Below are positions 14,759 through 22,875 of a stretch of 42,337 nucleotides of DNA, piece by piece; position 1 is the stretch's first letter; each line of letters begins with the position of its first letter. The stretch covers positions 1-42,337 of the forward strand of contig CAYNCU010000007.1 in NCBI GenBank assembly GCA_964395765.1, read 5' to 3'. This stretch comes from DATDPY01 sp964395765. GTDB lineage: Bacteria; Bacteroidota; Bacteroidia; Cytophagales; Cyclobacteriaceae. Both the position numbers and the translations under genes were made by a program. The notes under the pieces are model-generated. The model saw only the letters and a program-made list of their open reading frames with translations, was not told the DNA's origin and ran no database searches.

Positions 14759-17700
14759 TGAAGAGAAAATGCGTTTTCTAAATATAAGAAATAAAGTTCC
14801 GGCTATCAAAATGATGATTATAGCTATGTAGTAGTTTGTCAATGAATTACGGGCTACCGTGTAATTTCTGCCAAGCATTACGAAAGCAGCCCAATTCGAT
14901 GGATGAGCCTGCAGGCCCTCAGCCGATTCAAGGAATTTCAACTTGGACGCCCTGAGGGCCTCTGCTGTTTTCTTTCCTTTCATGAGTTGACGGTAAAATG
15001 ATCCCATGATCGAGGCACTCAGTCTATCATTGACACGCCACAGACTCATGATTACTGTGGGGCAGCCGGCATATACAAAGCCCCGGGCAACACTAAAAAC
15101 ACCTTCCCCGTTAAAATTTTTTCCTAATCCTGTTTCACAGGCACTTAGTACGGCGAGTTCGGATTTTGACAAATCGAGGTTATACAATTCATAAACAAAA
15201 AGTTGACCGTCGTCGGAAGAATCGCCACCTGACCGGAACAACAATTTGGAATTTAAAGGATTGGAAAGATCGGCCTGGCCGTGAATCGCCAGATGGATGA
15301 TTTTATAGTAAGGAGCATTTACCTTGAAATTATGTTCGGTAGCATTCTCATCCTGGAAGAATTTGTTTTTTCCCTTCATTACTTTCTTAATGGCCTTGAT
15401 TTCCATGGCAGTTCCGGGAAGATCCGCGGCTTTGGCAGACCTGTTCCGGGCATCAGCAAGTGCCTCAGGGCCTGAATAACTGAAAGCAAGCATGTTCCTC
15501 TTTGCCGGCCGGTTATTATTATTATTCTTTAATAAAAAGTTGGCCGAATAAATATATCGGATTAAATAATCCTTGATAAGAAAATGAAGAGCACCGTAAT
15601 TTCCATTCATATTTCCGGGGGCCTCACGGATAAACGCTTCAAACGGGATTCGCGCCAGGGCTCCATCCGGTACGATCAGCAGGTGACCGGATTTCATGAA
15701 TCCCTGTTCTTTCAACACCGGTTCCAGCAGGATTTGGTACAGGCGGAAGGCACAGGCACTGTATTTTTTAAAATCGGAGATAACGGAATCAGGCTTCGAC
15801 CGCTCACTTACCAAAGAGAGATATTCATGAAAATCATTTCGAAAATCTTTATTGTTCGAAGTTACGTTTAGAGTTAGCCGGTTGCCGCTGATCCCCAGTA
15901 TATAAATATTTTTTTCTCCCAGGTAATATTCAATGAATAGCCGGTCTTCTTTTTTTATATAATTTGTAATTTCATTAATGCTGGTGGAAAGACTGTCGAA
16001 ATTCACATAAAAATAACCGGGATACTTACGATCCATTTCTTCGACAAATTCCTTGCGCTTACCGGTCAATAATAACCGTCTTGTATTCAGTTCCCCCAGT
16101 TTTTTAAAATCTACCATCTTTTCCCCGTTTACAAAATCAATGACCTGATCCAGCCTGGCTATTTGGGTATTCAGGCTGTCATAATAGTGAAGTAAATTTT
16201 GTGGAACATTGATGTTATGGGATTTTTGCGCAATGTGGGCTGCTTTGAATAATTCCATGTACTTGCTTTTTTCCATGAATTTCAAAACATAACTTAAATA
16301 TTTCTCCTCCCCTGTGTTATCAAATAATTCACGGGCACATTCGATCCCCTTTTCATTTCCGGCCTGGAAAAGGCTGGCAAGAATTAACTGCGAATCTTCG
16401 GGGATATCGGAATTTCGCATTTGATCACCTAACTGATCGAGGAGATTATAAATTTTCAGTGCTTCCTTAAGGTGTTGGTTGTTTTCTTTCCGGTTTTCAT
16501 GAAGTTGGCTGAAAATAGTTGCCTTTAGGGAGAGGTAGTTGTATAACCTTACCCGGTCCTTATTAAAATCGATGACCGGGTTGGCGGAATAATCCCGGTT
16601 TTTAAAGGTGGAATCAAGTGTATTCAGTGCTTCCTGTATATAATAAAGTGCGGAATCGTAATTTGCTTTTTTATAATGCATAGTGCTTATCATTTCCAGG
16701 ACATCCGCTTTTCGAATATCATTGCTTTTAAATTCCTTTGTATCCAGGATCAGCGCCTTGGTTAAAAAATATTTTGCAGAATCATAATTCCCTGCCAGTG
16801 AATAATACCAGCCTTTATCATAATGAATTTTTGAAAGAGCATCGGAATCTGCCACCATCTTATGGTATACCCGGATGGCTTTATTGAGATACACGGCGGC
16901 GGTGTCCAGCTTTTTATATCTTAAATTATTTTCACATACATTCAATAGCATCTTGCATAATTCAGGCTGATTACCCGCCTTGCTTTCATAGACTGGGATG
17001 GAAAGCCTGTAATAATACAGGGCTATTGAATCATTCATTAAATCGGAATACAGGTTACCCAACATCCCACGCAGGGTAGCGATATCAAAGTAATTCCGGA
17101 CCGAATCTATCATCAGCAGGCTTAGTGTTTGCTCACTGTTGATAATGGCATTTTTAAAATCGTAAAGTGAATGGTATACAACGGCATTGTAGTAATAATT
17201 GCGGATAATTCGTATGGAACTGTCAGGGTAGTAATTTTTTAATATTGATTCGGACCGTTGGAGGCAGCTTCGCGCGCTATCGAAATTCCACTTGGTATGA
17301 ACAAGCACCTGGGCCATGCAAAAATAACATTCCCCGCTTTGTTTACTTGTAATGCCGAAAATCTCATTATAGATCTTCATCGCTTTGTTGATTAGCACAA
17401 GGGAGGAATCAGGCTTGTTGTATAGCATCCCGGTTCCGTCGATCAGATAAAAATCCGCCGCCATAACCGGGTTCTCCTTAAAATGACCTTTTAATAATTT
17501 GCGGGATCGGTCGATATATTCTTCCCTTAATTTGGAATTATAAGTATGACTGAAATAAATATCCGCCAGCATATAATCGGTGTAAACCATTCCTTTCCAA
17601 TTGTTTTCAGCCTCAAAGCGCTTATTGGCCTTATGATATTGTTTGGCGGCGTCACTCCACTTTTCGGCATTATATAAAGAATCGGGAATAATGAGTTCGC

Positions 17701-17812
17701 GGCTTGTATAGCCCATGAATAATTTATTGCTTTCCACATCTGTGCGCTGGGCCGCACATGGGATAGTGGATAGAAAAACTATCAAAATTAGGAAAACACA
17801 AACTTTTACCAT
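14750..17812 (-). CDS. Exported TPR-CHAT protein, putative caspase-like protease
   Basis: A 1020-residue protein with a signal peptide (MVKVCVFLILIVFLSTIPC), a long array of tetratricopeptide repeats (about residues 40-480), a linker with coiled-coil character and a C-terminal CHAT domain (about 640-970). The catalytic dyad expected of CHAT proteases is visible: His844 in LAIHGQ and Cys892 in LSACETG, with the family segment EGVFSVARGFVYAGCPTVI after it. A transmembrane helix (about 996-1011) with a basic tail anchors the C-terminus, placing the protease on the outer side of the inner membrane. The ATG at 17812 is preferred to a GTG at 17857 because it starts exactly at the signal peptide. 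The substrate is unknown. Confidence 0.9.
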   Translation of the reverse strand: MVKVCVFLILIVFLSTIPCAAQRTDVESNKLFMGYTSRELIIPDSLYNAEKWSDAAKQYHKANKRFEAENNWKGMVYTDYMLADIYFSHTYNSKLREEYIDRSRKLLKGHFKENPVMAADFYLIDGTGMLYNKPDSSLVLINKAMKIYNEIFGITSKQSGECYFCMAQVLVHTKWNFDSARSCLQRSESILKNYYPDSSIRIIRNYYYNAVVYHSLYDFKNAIINSEQTLSLLMIDSVRNYFDIATLRGMLGNLYSDLMNDSIALYYYRLSIPVYESKAGNQPELCKMLLNVCENNLRYKKLDTAAVYLNKAIRVYHKMVADSDALSKIHYDKGWYYSLAGNYDSAKYFLTKALILDTKEFKSNDIRKADVLEMISTMHYKKANYDSALYYIQEALNTLDSTFKNRDYSANPVIDFNKDRVRLYNYLSLKATIFSQLHENRKENNQHLKEALKIYNLLDQLGDQMRNSDIPEDSQLILASLFQAGNEKGIECARELFDNTGEEKYLSYVLKFMEKSKYMELFKAAHIAQKSHNINVPQNLLHYYDSLNTQIARLDQVIDFVNGEKMVDFKKLGELNTRRLLLTGKRKEFVEEMDRKYPGYFYVNFDSLSTSINEITNYIKKEDRLFIEYYLGEKNIYILGISGNRLTLNVTSNNKDFRNDFHEYLSLVSERSKPDSVISDFKKYSACAFRLYQILLEPVLKEQGFMKSGHLLIVPDGALARIPFEAFIREAPGNMNGNYGALHFLIKDYLIRYIYSANFLLKNNNNNRPAKRNMLAFSYSGPEALADARNRSAKAADLPGTAMEIKAIKKVMKGKNKFFQDENATEHNFKVNAPYYKIIHLAIHGQADLSNPLNSKLLFRSGGDSSDDGQLFVYELYNLDLSKSELAVLSACETGLGKNFNGEGVFSVARGFVYAGCPTVIMSLWRVNDRLSASIMGSFYRQLMKGKKTAEALRASKLKFLESAEGLQAHPSNWAAFVMLGRNYTVARNSLTNYYIAIIIILIAGTLFLIFRKRIFSSLN

Positions 17813-18201
17813 CACCTTTGAAATCACCAGGACGATTGGGCCTGACACCGGAAACACCCTGATTTTATTGTAATGAACCGTACTCGCCGTACTTACCAGC
17901 TTAAAATTAAAAAATGCCCCTGATTTTTTAAAAGTTATTATTTATTTTAAGATCCATTGTTAATTATCCAAGTATTTTTCAGATTATAAGTAAAATGTGA
18001 TAAAATTTAATTGAATTTTCATATAATCATTATTGATGAATTAATGCAATTGTGTGGCGGAATTTTTTATTTCATGAAGAAAGAATATTCCGGTTCCCAT
18101 TTATTAGAAGGGAAAATTTATTGCAGGTTATTGACATGAAAAAAAAATTAAAGGTTTTGTAAGAAGTTAGATTCTTGTAATTTGGCCAAAATTTTTTATA
18201 A
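17813..18201. other. Divergent AT-rich intergenic region, TPR-CHAT / fucP
   Basis: About 389 bp, strongly AT-rich, between the divergent TPR-CHAT and FucP-like genes. It presumably contains both promoters. Only the candidate before the permease (18157-18184) could be read. No small gene with coding character is seen. Confidence 0.5.
18157..18184 (+). promoter_or_regulatory. Candidate promoter of the FucP-like permease
   Basis: TTG at 18157-18159, 18 bp, then TAATTTG at 18178-18184, one base short of the TAnnTTTG consensus. The ATG is only 18 bp further, implying a very short leader. Confidence 0.35.
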
Positions 18202-19500
18202 ATGAGCGGAAACGGAAACGGGAATTCAAATCATTCTTTAAAATTCATCCTTCCATTTGCCTTGATCGTCAGCCTGTTTTTCATGTGGGGAATAGCAAGT
18301 TCCTTAAATGATATCCTGATCAAGCATTTTAAAAAATCATTTGAATTAACGGATTTCCAGTCAGGTCTCATCCAGACTGCCTTTTATATGGGGTATTTCC
18401 TCCTTGCCATGCCGGCAGCCCATATCATGAGGAAATTCGGTTATAAGACAGGAATCATCATCGGCCTGGTTTTGTTTTCTATCGGTGCTTTCCTGTTTTG
18501 GCCTGCGGCAGATGCCCGGGTTTACGGCTATTTTCTTACGGCTCTGTTCGTTATCGCCAGCGGATGTTCATTTCTTGAAACGGCCGCGAATCCTTATGTT
18601 ACGGTTTTAGGTCCGCCGGAAGGGGCAGAAAGAAGACTTAATTTTGCCCAGGCCTTCAATCCGCTTGGCGCCATTGCCGCTACGATCATCGGCAGGAATT
18701 TTATTTTTTCGGGTATCGAATACACAAAGCAGCAACTGGCTGAAATGACGCCCGCCCACTTACAGCATTACCTGGCCACGGAAACGCGGTCGGTACAGAT
18801 GCCGTATCTTATTATCGGGATTGTGGTACTGATATGGGCATTGCTGTTTTTTATAACCAAATTTCCGGAAGTCCATGAAACGGCAATGGATGAAGAGGCA
18901 AAAAAAGGAGGAGGGAAGCTGCTGGATCTTCTGCATTACCGTCATTTCGTACTTGGAGTAATTGCCCAATTTTTTTACGTGGGAGCACAGGTTTGTACCT
19001 GGAGTTACCTGATCCGTTATACCCAGTATACCCTGCCGGGAACACCGGAAAAAACCGCAGCCGATTACCTGACCATAACGCTTGTCGGATTTCTTATCGG
19101 ACGCTTTTTCGGAACCTGGCTGATGAATAAAATAAAGCCGCAGAACCTCATGGCGATTTTTGCCATTGCCAATGTAGTGCTCAGCTTCATGGGAATTGTC
19201 GGACCCGGTTTTATCGGCCTTGTGCCGTTGATCATTTCCAGCTTTTTCATGTCCGTCATGTTTCCGACCATCTTCGCTTTGGGGATCAAAGGTCTTGGCG
19301 TTCATACCAAGCTGGGCGCCTCCTTAATGGTTATGTCCATCATCGGGGGAGCCGTACTTACTCCCATCATGGGTCTTATTTCAGTTTACGTCAATATCAA
19401 AATTGCTTTCAGCATCGTGGTAGTTGCCTATGCCTTCATCGTATTTTATTCGGTGAACGGATATAAGATTAGAACGATAAAAGCTGAAAGGAATGAGTGA
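18202..19500 (+). CDS. fucP: FucP-type sugar:proton symporter (MFS)
   Basis: A 432-residue major facilitator with about twelve membrane helices, of the fucose permease type. The two residues essential in the E. coli L-fucose permease are conserved: Asp37 in SSLNDIL and Glu126 in FLETAANP (equivalents of Asp46 and Glu135). The surrounding stretches FQSGLIQTAFYMGYF and YVTVLGPPEG also match the family. The inner-membrane symporter would take up a monosaccharide with a proton. Close relatives move fucose, glucose or galactose. The two GH78 proteins downstream make a 6-deoxysugar such as L-rhamnose or L-fucose an attractive but unproven substrate. Start ATG at 18202. Confidence 0.88.
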   Translation: MSGNGNGNSNHSLKFILPFALIVSLFFMWGIASSLNDILIKHFKKSFELTDFQSGLIQTAFYMGYFLLAMPAAHIMRKFGYKTGIIIGLVLFSIGAFLFWPAADARVYGYFLTALFVIASGCSFLETAANPYVTVLGPPEGAERRLNFAQAFNPLGAIAATIIGRNFIFSGIEYTKQQLAEMTPAHLQHYLATETRSVQMPYLIIGIVVLIWALLFFITKFPEVHETAMDEEAKKGGGKLLDLLHYRHFVLGVIAQFFYVGAQVCTWSYLIRYTQYTLPGTPEKTAADYLTITLVGFLIGRFFGTWLMNKIKPQNLMAIFAIANVVLSFMGIVGPGFIGLVPLIISSFFMSVMFPTIFALGIKGLGVHTKLGASLMVMSIIGGAVLTPIMGLISVYVNIKIAFSIVVVAYAFIVFYSVNGYKIRTIKAERNE

Positions 19501-19533
19501 TATGATTATTTTTGCACCATTCTTTTGACGCCG

Positions 19534-19818
19534 ATGAAAATTAACAGAAGGATCAAGTTGGAAAATATAAAATTATTATCTGACATCTATCAAAGGGGGA
19601 ACATGGAAGGAAATATCCTATGGGAAATGGGTGAAAATGCAAGTTATATAGTTCACTATCGAAGGGGAAGTATTCCCGTCCGTCATGAATTTGACAATAA
19701 TCGGGAATTATATTGCCCGGCCATCATGCCATCCATTGTGGATACCGGACCGGTTTTTTTTGCCCCGGAGTTTGTTTCACCCGCTACCCGTAAATTATCT
19801 TCATCGAAAAGTGTATAG
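19534..19818 (+). CDS. Possible small hypothetical protein
   Basis: A 94-residue open frame filling the gap between the permease and the DUF5916 gene, in the same direction. The ATG at 19534 is used; a TTG nine bases earlier is also in frame. The peptide starts basic (MKINRRIKLENIKLL) and has a short aromatic, strand-like middle (GNILWEMGENASYIVHYRRG), but the C-terminal third is of low complexity and looks non-coding. I recognise no family. Equally likely to be a chance frame within a leader region. Confidence 0.3.
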   Translation: MKINRRIKLENIKLLSDIYQRGNMEGNILWEMGENASYIVHYRRGSIPVRHEFDNNRELYCPAIMPSIVDTGPVFFAPEFVSPATRKLSSSKSV

Positions 19819-19827
19819 CGATCTGTA

Positions 19828-22020
19828 ATGTATAAGAACGGAAAAACCTCATTCGCCTTTATCATCCTTAATTTTATTTTCTTTTGTTTCCTTTCCACAA
19901 GGATTGTGGCGCAGAAAATAAATGATAATTACAACTTTCCCATAAAGAAAGCGATTGATAAAATCAAGATCGACGGGATCCTGGATGAAAAGTCGTGGGC
20001 TGAGTCTTACGTGGCGAAAGATTTTTACATGGTGGAGCCTATGGATACAAGCTTTGCAAAAGCCCATACGGAAGTAAGGATGACCTACGACAATAACTTT
20101 TTATATATCGCCGCAATCAACTATTCTCCCGTCCCCGGGAAATATGTGGTTGAATCCATGCATCGGGACTGGAGTTTCAATAACAATGATAATTTTTTTG
20201 TTTGTATCGATACCTATAACGACCTGACGAATGGATTCGCCTTCGGCGTGAATGCAGCGGGAGCCCAATGGGACGGCGACCAGGCTAATGGCGGAGTGGT
20301 CAATCTGAACTGGGACAATAAATGGTATTCGGCGACCAAGGAATATCCCGACCGGTGGGTGTTTGAAGCAGCCATCCCTTTTAAGACCCTGAGATATAAG
20401 AAAGGGGTGATGAAATGGGGTATCAATTTCAGCCGGCTTGACCTTAAGCTACACGAAAAATCAGCCTGGGCGCCGATGCCCACTAATTTTGCCACGGCCA
20501 CGCTGGCCTATGCCGGAAACCTGATCTGGGACGCCCCTCCTCCAAAACCGGGTTTGAATGTTTCCCTGATCCCTTACCTCCTGGGATCGGTTTCAAGGGA
20601 TTATGAAACGGAAACAAAAAATAATTACAAACTTCCCGTTGGCGGAGATGCCAAGGTCGGCTTAACCTCGGCTCTGAACCTGGACCTCACTGTAAACCCG
20701 GATTTTTCCCAGGTGGAGGTGGACCAGCAGGTAACAAACCTGAGCCGATACGAACTTTTCTTTCCTGAAAAACGACAATTCTTTCTTGAAAACAGTGACC
20801 TCTTCGCCAACTTCGGTTTCGACGGTTACCGGCCGTTCTTTTCCCGGCGAATCGGCTTAACAAGCCCCATTAATTTCGGAGCGAGGATGAGCGGTAAGAT
20901 CGACAATAAATGGAGAATCGGTTTAATGGACCTGGGAACCGGTTCAAATCTTAAAGAAGGCGTACCGGCCGAGAACTATGCCGTCGCCGCTTTCCAGCGA
21001 TATATATTCGGACGTTCCAATATTGCCGGGATATTTATCAACCGCGAGTCCCTAAACCTTGATTATTCCAAATATGACAGTAGCTATACCGCGTACAACC
21101 GGGAAGCGGGACTTGAATATAATTTATCTTCCAAAGACAACAAATGGCAGGGTAAGTTCATGTTCCACAAAACGTTTACGCCAAACCGCGATGATAAGGA
21201 TGACATGTACGCGGGCAAGATGGGATATTATGTCAAGAATATTACGGCTGAAGCTACGGTAATGCATTCAGGCCTGAATTATAATCCTGAAGTAGGGTAC
21301 TTCCCGCGAACGAATTTCAATGGTTGCGACCTGCATTTTCAATACCTGTTTTTTGTGAGGTCGAAATGGTTGCTTGCACACGGCCCGAATTTTGAATCGG
21401 TAGATTATTTTGACCCGAACCTGAAGCTTACGGACAACGAAAACAAGTTTAATTATGTTTTCAAATTCCTTGACCGCAGTAGTTTTGATTTCGGATTCGG
21501 CTATGATTATGTGAAGCTCCTGAATCCTTTTGACCCAACGAATTCGGGAGGACTTGAAATTCCGGCAGGCCAGCAATTCCACCTGAAAGGGTGGGGATTT
21601 GATTATATGTCCACTCCTTCAAAGCTTTTTACCGTTACTCTGCACGGACAAAGCAACAGTTATTACGGGGGTACCTTAAGAGAGCTGCAGGGATTATTAG
21701 GGTATCGCGTGGAACCGTACGGTGGAATTTCACTGAATTTTGCCTATAATAGCATCAAGCTTCCGGAGCCTTATAAAAGTGCCGACTTCTGGCTGCTAGG
21801 CCCCCGGCTGGATATTACGTTTACCAATAAGATATTTTTTACTACCTTCCTTCAGTATAACCAGCAGGCCGACAACTTCAATATAAATTCGCGTTTCCAG
21901 TGGAGGTTCGCACCGGTGTCGGATATTTTCCTGGTTTATACGGAAAATTATTTGCCGGAAGATTTTACCACCAAGAACAGGGCCATTGTGCTGAAATTTA
22001 CCTATTGGTATAACCTGTAG
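19828..22020 (+). CDS. DUF5916 outer-membrane protein with CBM9-like domain
   Basis: A 730-residue exported protein. A signal peptide (about residues 1-28) leads into a CBM9-like carbohydrate-binding domain (about 35-235; KIDGILDEKSWAE, then LTNGFAFGVNAAGAQWDGD and WVFEAAIPFKTLRY). A long C-terminal region (about 250-730) has alternating aromatic strands typical of a beta-barrel and ends in a membrane-type final strand (AIVLKFTYWYNL). The conserved DUF5916 segment VNPDFSQVEVDQQVTNLSRY and FPEKRQFFLENSDLF is intact. The function of DUF5916 is not established; the combination suggests an outer-membrane protein that binds or handles carbohydrate or a conjugate. It follows the permease on the same strand but 327 bp away. 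Confidence 0.88.
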   Translation: MYKNGKTSFAFIILNFIFFCFLSTRIVAQKINDNYNFPIKKAIDKIKIDGILDEKSWAESYVAKDFYMVEPMDTSFAKAHTEVRMTYDNNFLYIAAINYSPVPGKYVVESMHRDWSFNNNDNFFVCIDTYNDLTNGFAFGVNAAGAQWDGDQANGGVVNLNWDNKWYSATKEYPDRWVFEAAIPFKTLRYKKGVMKWGINFSRLDLKLHEKSAWAPMPTNFATATLAYAGNLIWDAPPPKPGLNVSLIPYLLGSVSRDYETETKNNYKLPVGGDAKVGLTSALNLDLTVNPDFSQVEVDQQVTNLSRYELFFPEKRQFFLENSDLFANFGFDGYRPFFSRRIGLTSPINFGARMSGKIDNKWRIGLMDLGTGSNLKEGVPAENYAVAAFQRYIFGRSNIAGIFINRESLNLDYSKYDSSYTAYNREAGLEYNLSSKDNKWQGKFMFHKTFTPNRDDKDDMYAGKMGYYVKNITAEATVMHSGLNYNPEVGYFPRTNFNGCDLHFQYLFFVRSKWLLAHGPNFESVDYFDPNLKLTDNENKFNYVFKFLDRSSFDFGFGYDYVKLLNPFDPTNSGGLEIPAGQQFHLKGWGFDYMSTPSKLFTVTLHGQSNSYYGGTLRELQGLLGYRVEPYGGISLNFAYNSIKLPEPYKSADFWLLGPRLDITFTNKIFFTTFLQYNQQADNFNINSRFQWRFAPVSDIFLVYTENYLPEDFTTKNRAIVLKFTYWYNL

Positions 22021-22046
22021 CGCAGTCGATGGCAGTAGACTGTGAT

Positions 22047-22098
22047 CGGAATGATAATTCCGTTCCGGCATTGGGTCTGCAATTCTTCTTGAGAATTG
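22047..22098. other. Two short hairpins between convergent genes
   Basis: CGGAAT/ATTCCG (22047-22062, 4-nt loop) and CAATTCT/AGAATTG (22080-22098, 5-nt loop) lie between the ends of the DUF5916 gene and the convergent lipoprotein gene. No T-run follows, so bidirectional termination is only a possibility. Confidence 0.45.
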
Positions 22099-22178
22099 GC
22101 GATTGAAACTAAATGACTTATGACAAAACTGAAAATCGAGGATTGATATTTCGGAGGGATTAAGATTTCAGAACAAAA

Positions 22179-22673
22179 TCAATTATACAAAAGTAGGTAT
22201 TCGGTCATTTCCTTTCCTTCTATCCTAATCTTGGATTTATTTTTAAGCTTCAGGAAAAGAAATTTTCCTTTCAGCTCAGGAAATAATTCATCTCTTTTTT
22301 CCCTGTCAGCGTCTGTCGGGGGCGAGGCATCGGCCATTATATACATACCGGTCACTTCATAAGCATGGTGATCAATGGTGCCATTGTTATTTAAGGTAAA
22401 GGAAATTGAATCTGTGGATAGATGATTTGTGCTATATTTTAAATATGAAACTCCCTTGTCGAGGGATAAGAAAGTTATTGAATCGGTAAAAATGTACCTG
22501 CTTTGTATATCCGTTAAATTATTTTGATTTTGAGGGAATTTATCATCCACATGCGTGATCTGCCACACTTTCCAGACCGGCGCATATAAATATTTACTGT
22601 TCGGAGTGAATTCCTCTTCCTTATTGCAGCCGGAGATCAATAATAAAAAAATAAATAGAATTCCGTATTTCAT
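22179..22673 (-). CDS. Small hypothetical lipoprotein
   Basis: A 164-residue lipoprotein of unknown function. The N-terminus MKYGILFIFLLLISGCNKEEE has a good lipobox (LISGC, Cys16), and acidic residues directly after the Cys. The mature part is about 140 residues with several strands (WKVWQITHVDD, SYLKYSTNHLSTDSISFTL) and may be a lipocalin-like small beta domain of the sort common in this phylum, though I cannot assign one. The ATG at 22673 is chosen; a TTG at 22691 would add six basic residues. An 8-bp repeat array lies about 110-160 bp upstream. Confidence 0.7.
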   Translation of the reverse strand: MKYGILFIFLLLISGCNKEEEFTPNSKYLYAPVWKVWQITHVDDKFPQNQNNLTDIQSRYIFTDSITFLSLDKGVSYLKYSTNHLSTDSISFTLNNNGTIDHHAYEVTGMYIMADASPPTDADREKRDELFPELKGKFLFLKLKNKSKIRIEGKEMTEYLLLYN

Positions 22674-22782
22674 CCTTTTATTTCTTTTCAAATCTAATTT
22701 ATTAACGATTAATTATTATCAATGTTGAATTTTATGATAATAAGTTGTGGGCATAATTGAATCAATTCAATTTATTGGAATC

Positions 22783-22830
22783 AATAAATGAATTAACAAA
22801 TTAACCAGTAAATCAATGAACCAATGAACA
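22783..22830. repeat. Degenerate 8-bp tandem array (six units)
   Basis: AATAAATG, AATTAACA, AATTAACC, AGTAAATC, AATGAACC, AATGAACA in register. It lies between two leftward genes, upstream of the small lipoprotein gene and after the AGE epimerase stop. Confidence 0.8.
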
Positions 22831-22875
22831 AGCCTTCGATAAATCTACGGCTTGCAAAGCCAACGAACATGTCCA

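Noticed and set aside
17813..17857. GTG start adding 15 residues to the TPR-CHAT protein
   Set aside because: The signal peptide begins cleanly at the ATG at 17812; the extension is not of signal type.
19828..22020. SusC-like TonB-dependent receptor
   Set aside because: No plug domain or TonB box; the N-terminal CBM9-like domain and the VEVDQQVTNLSRY segment identify DUF5916.
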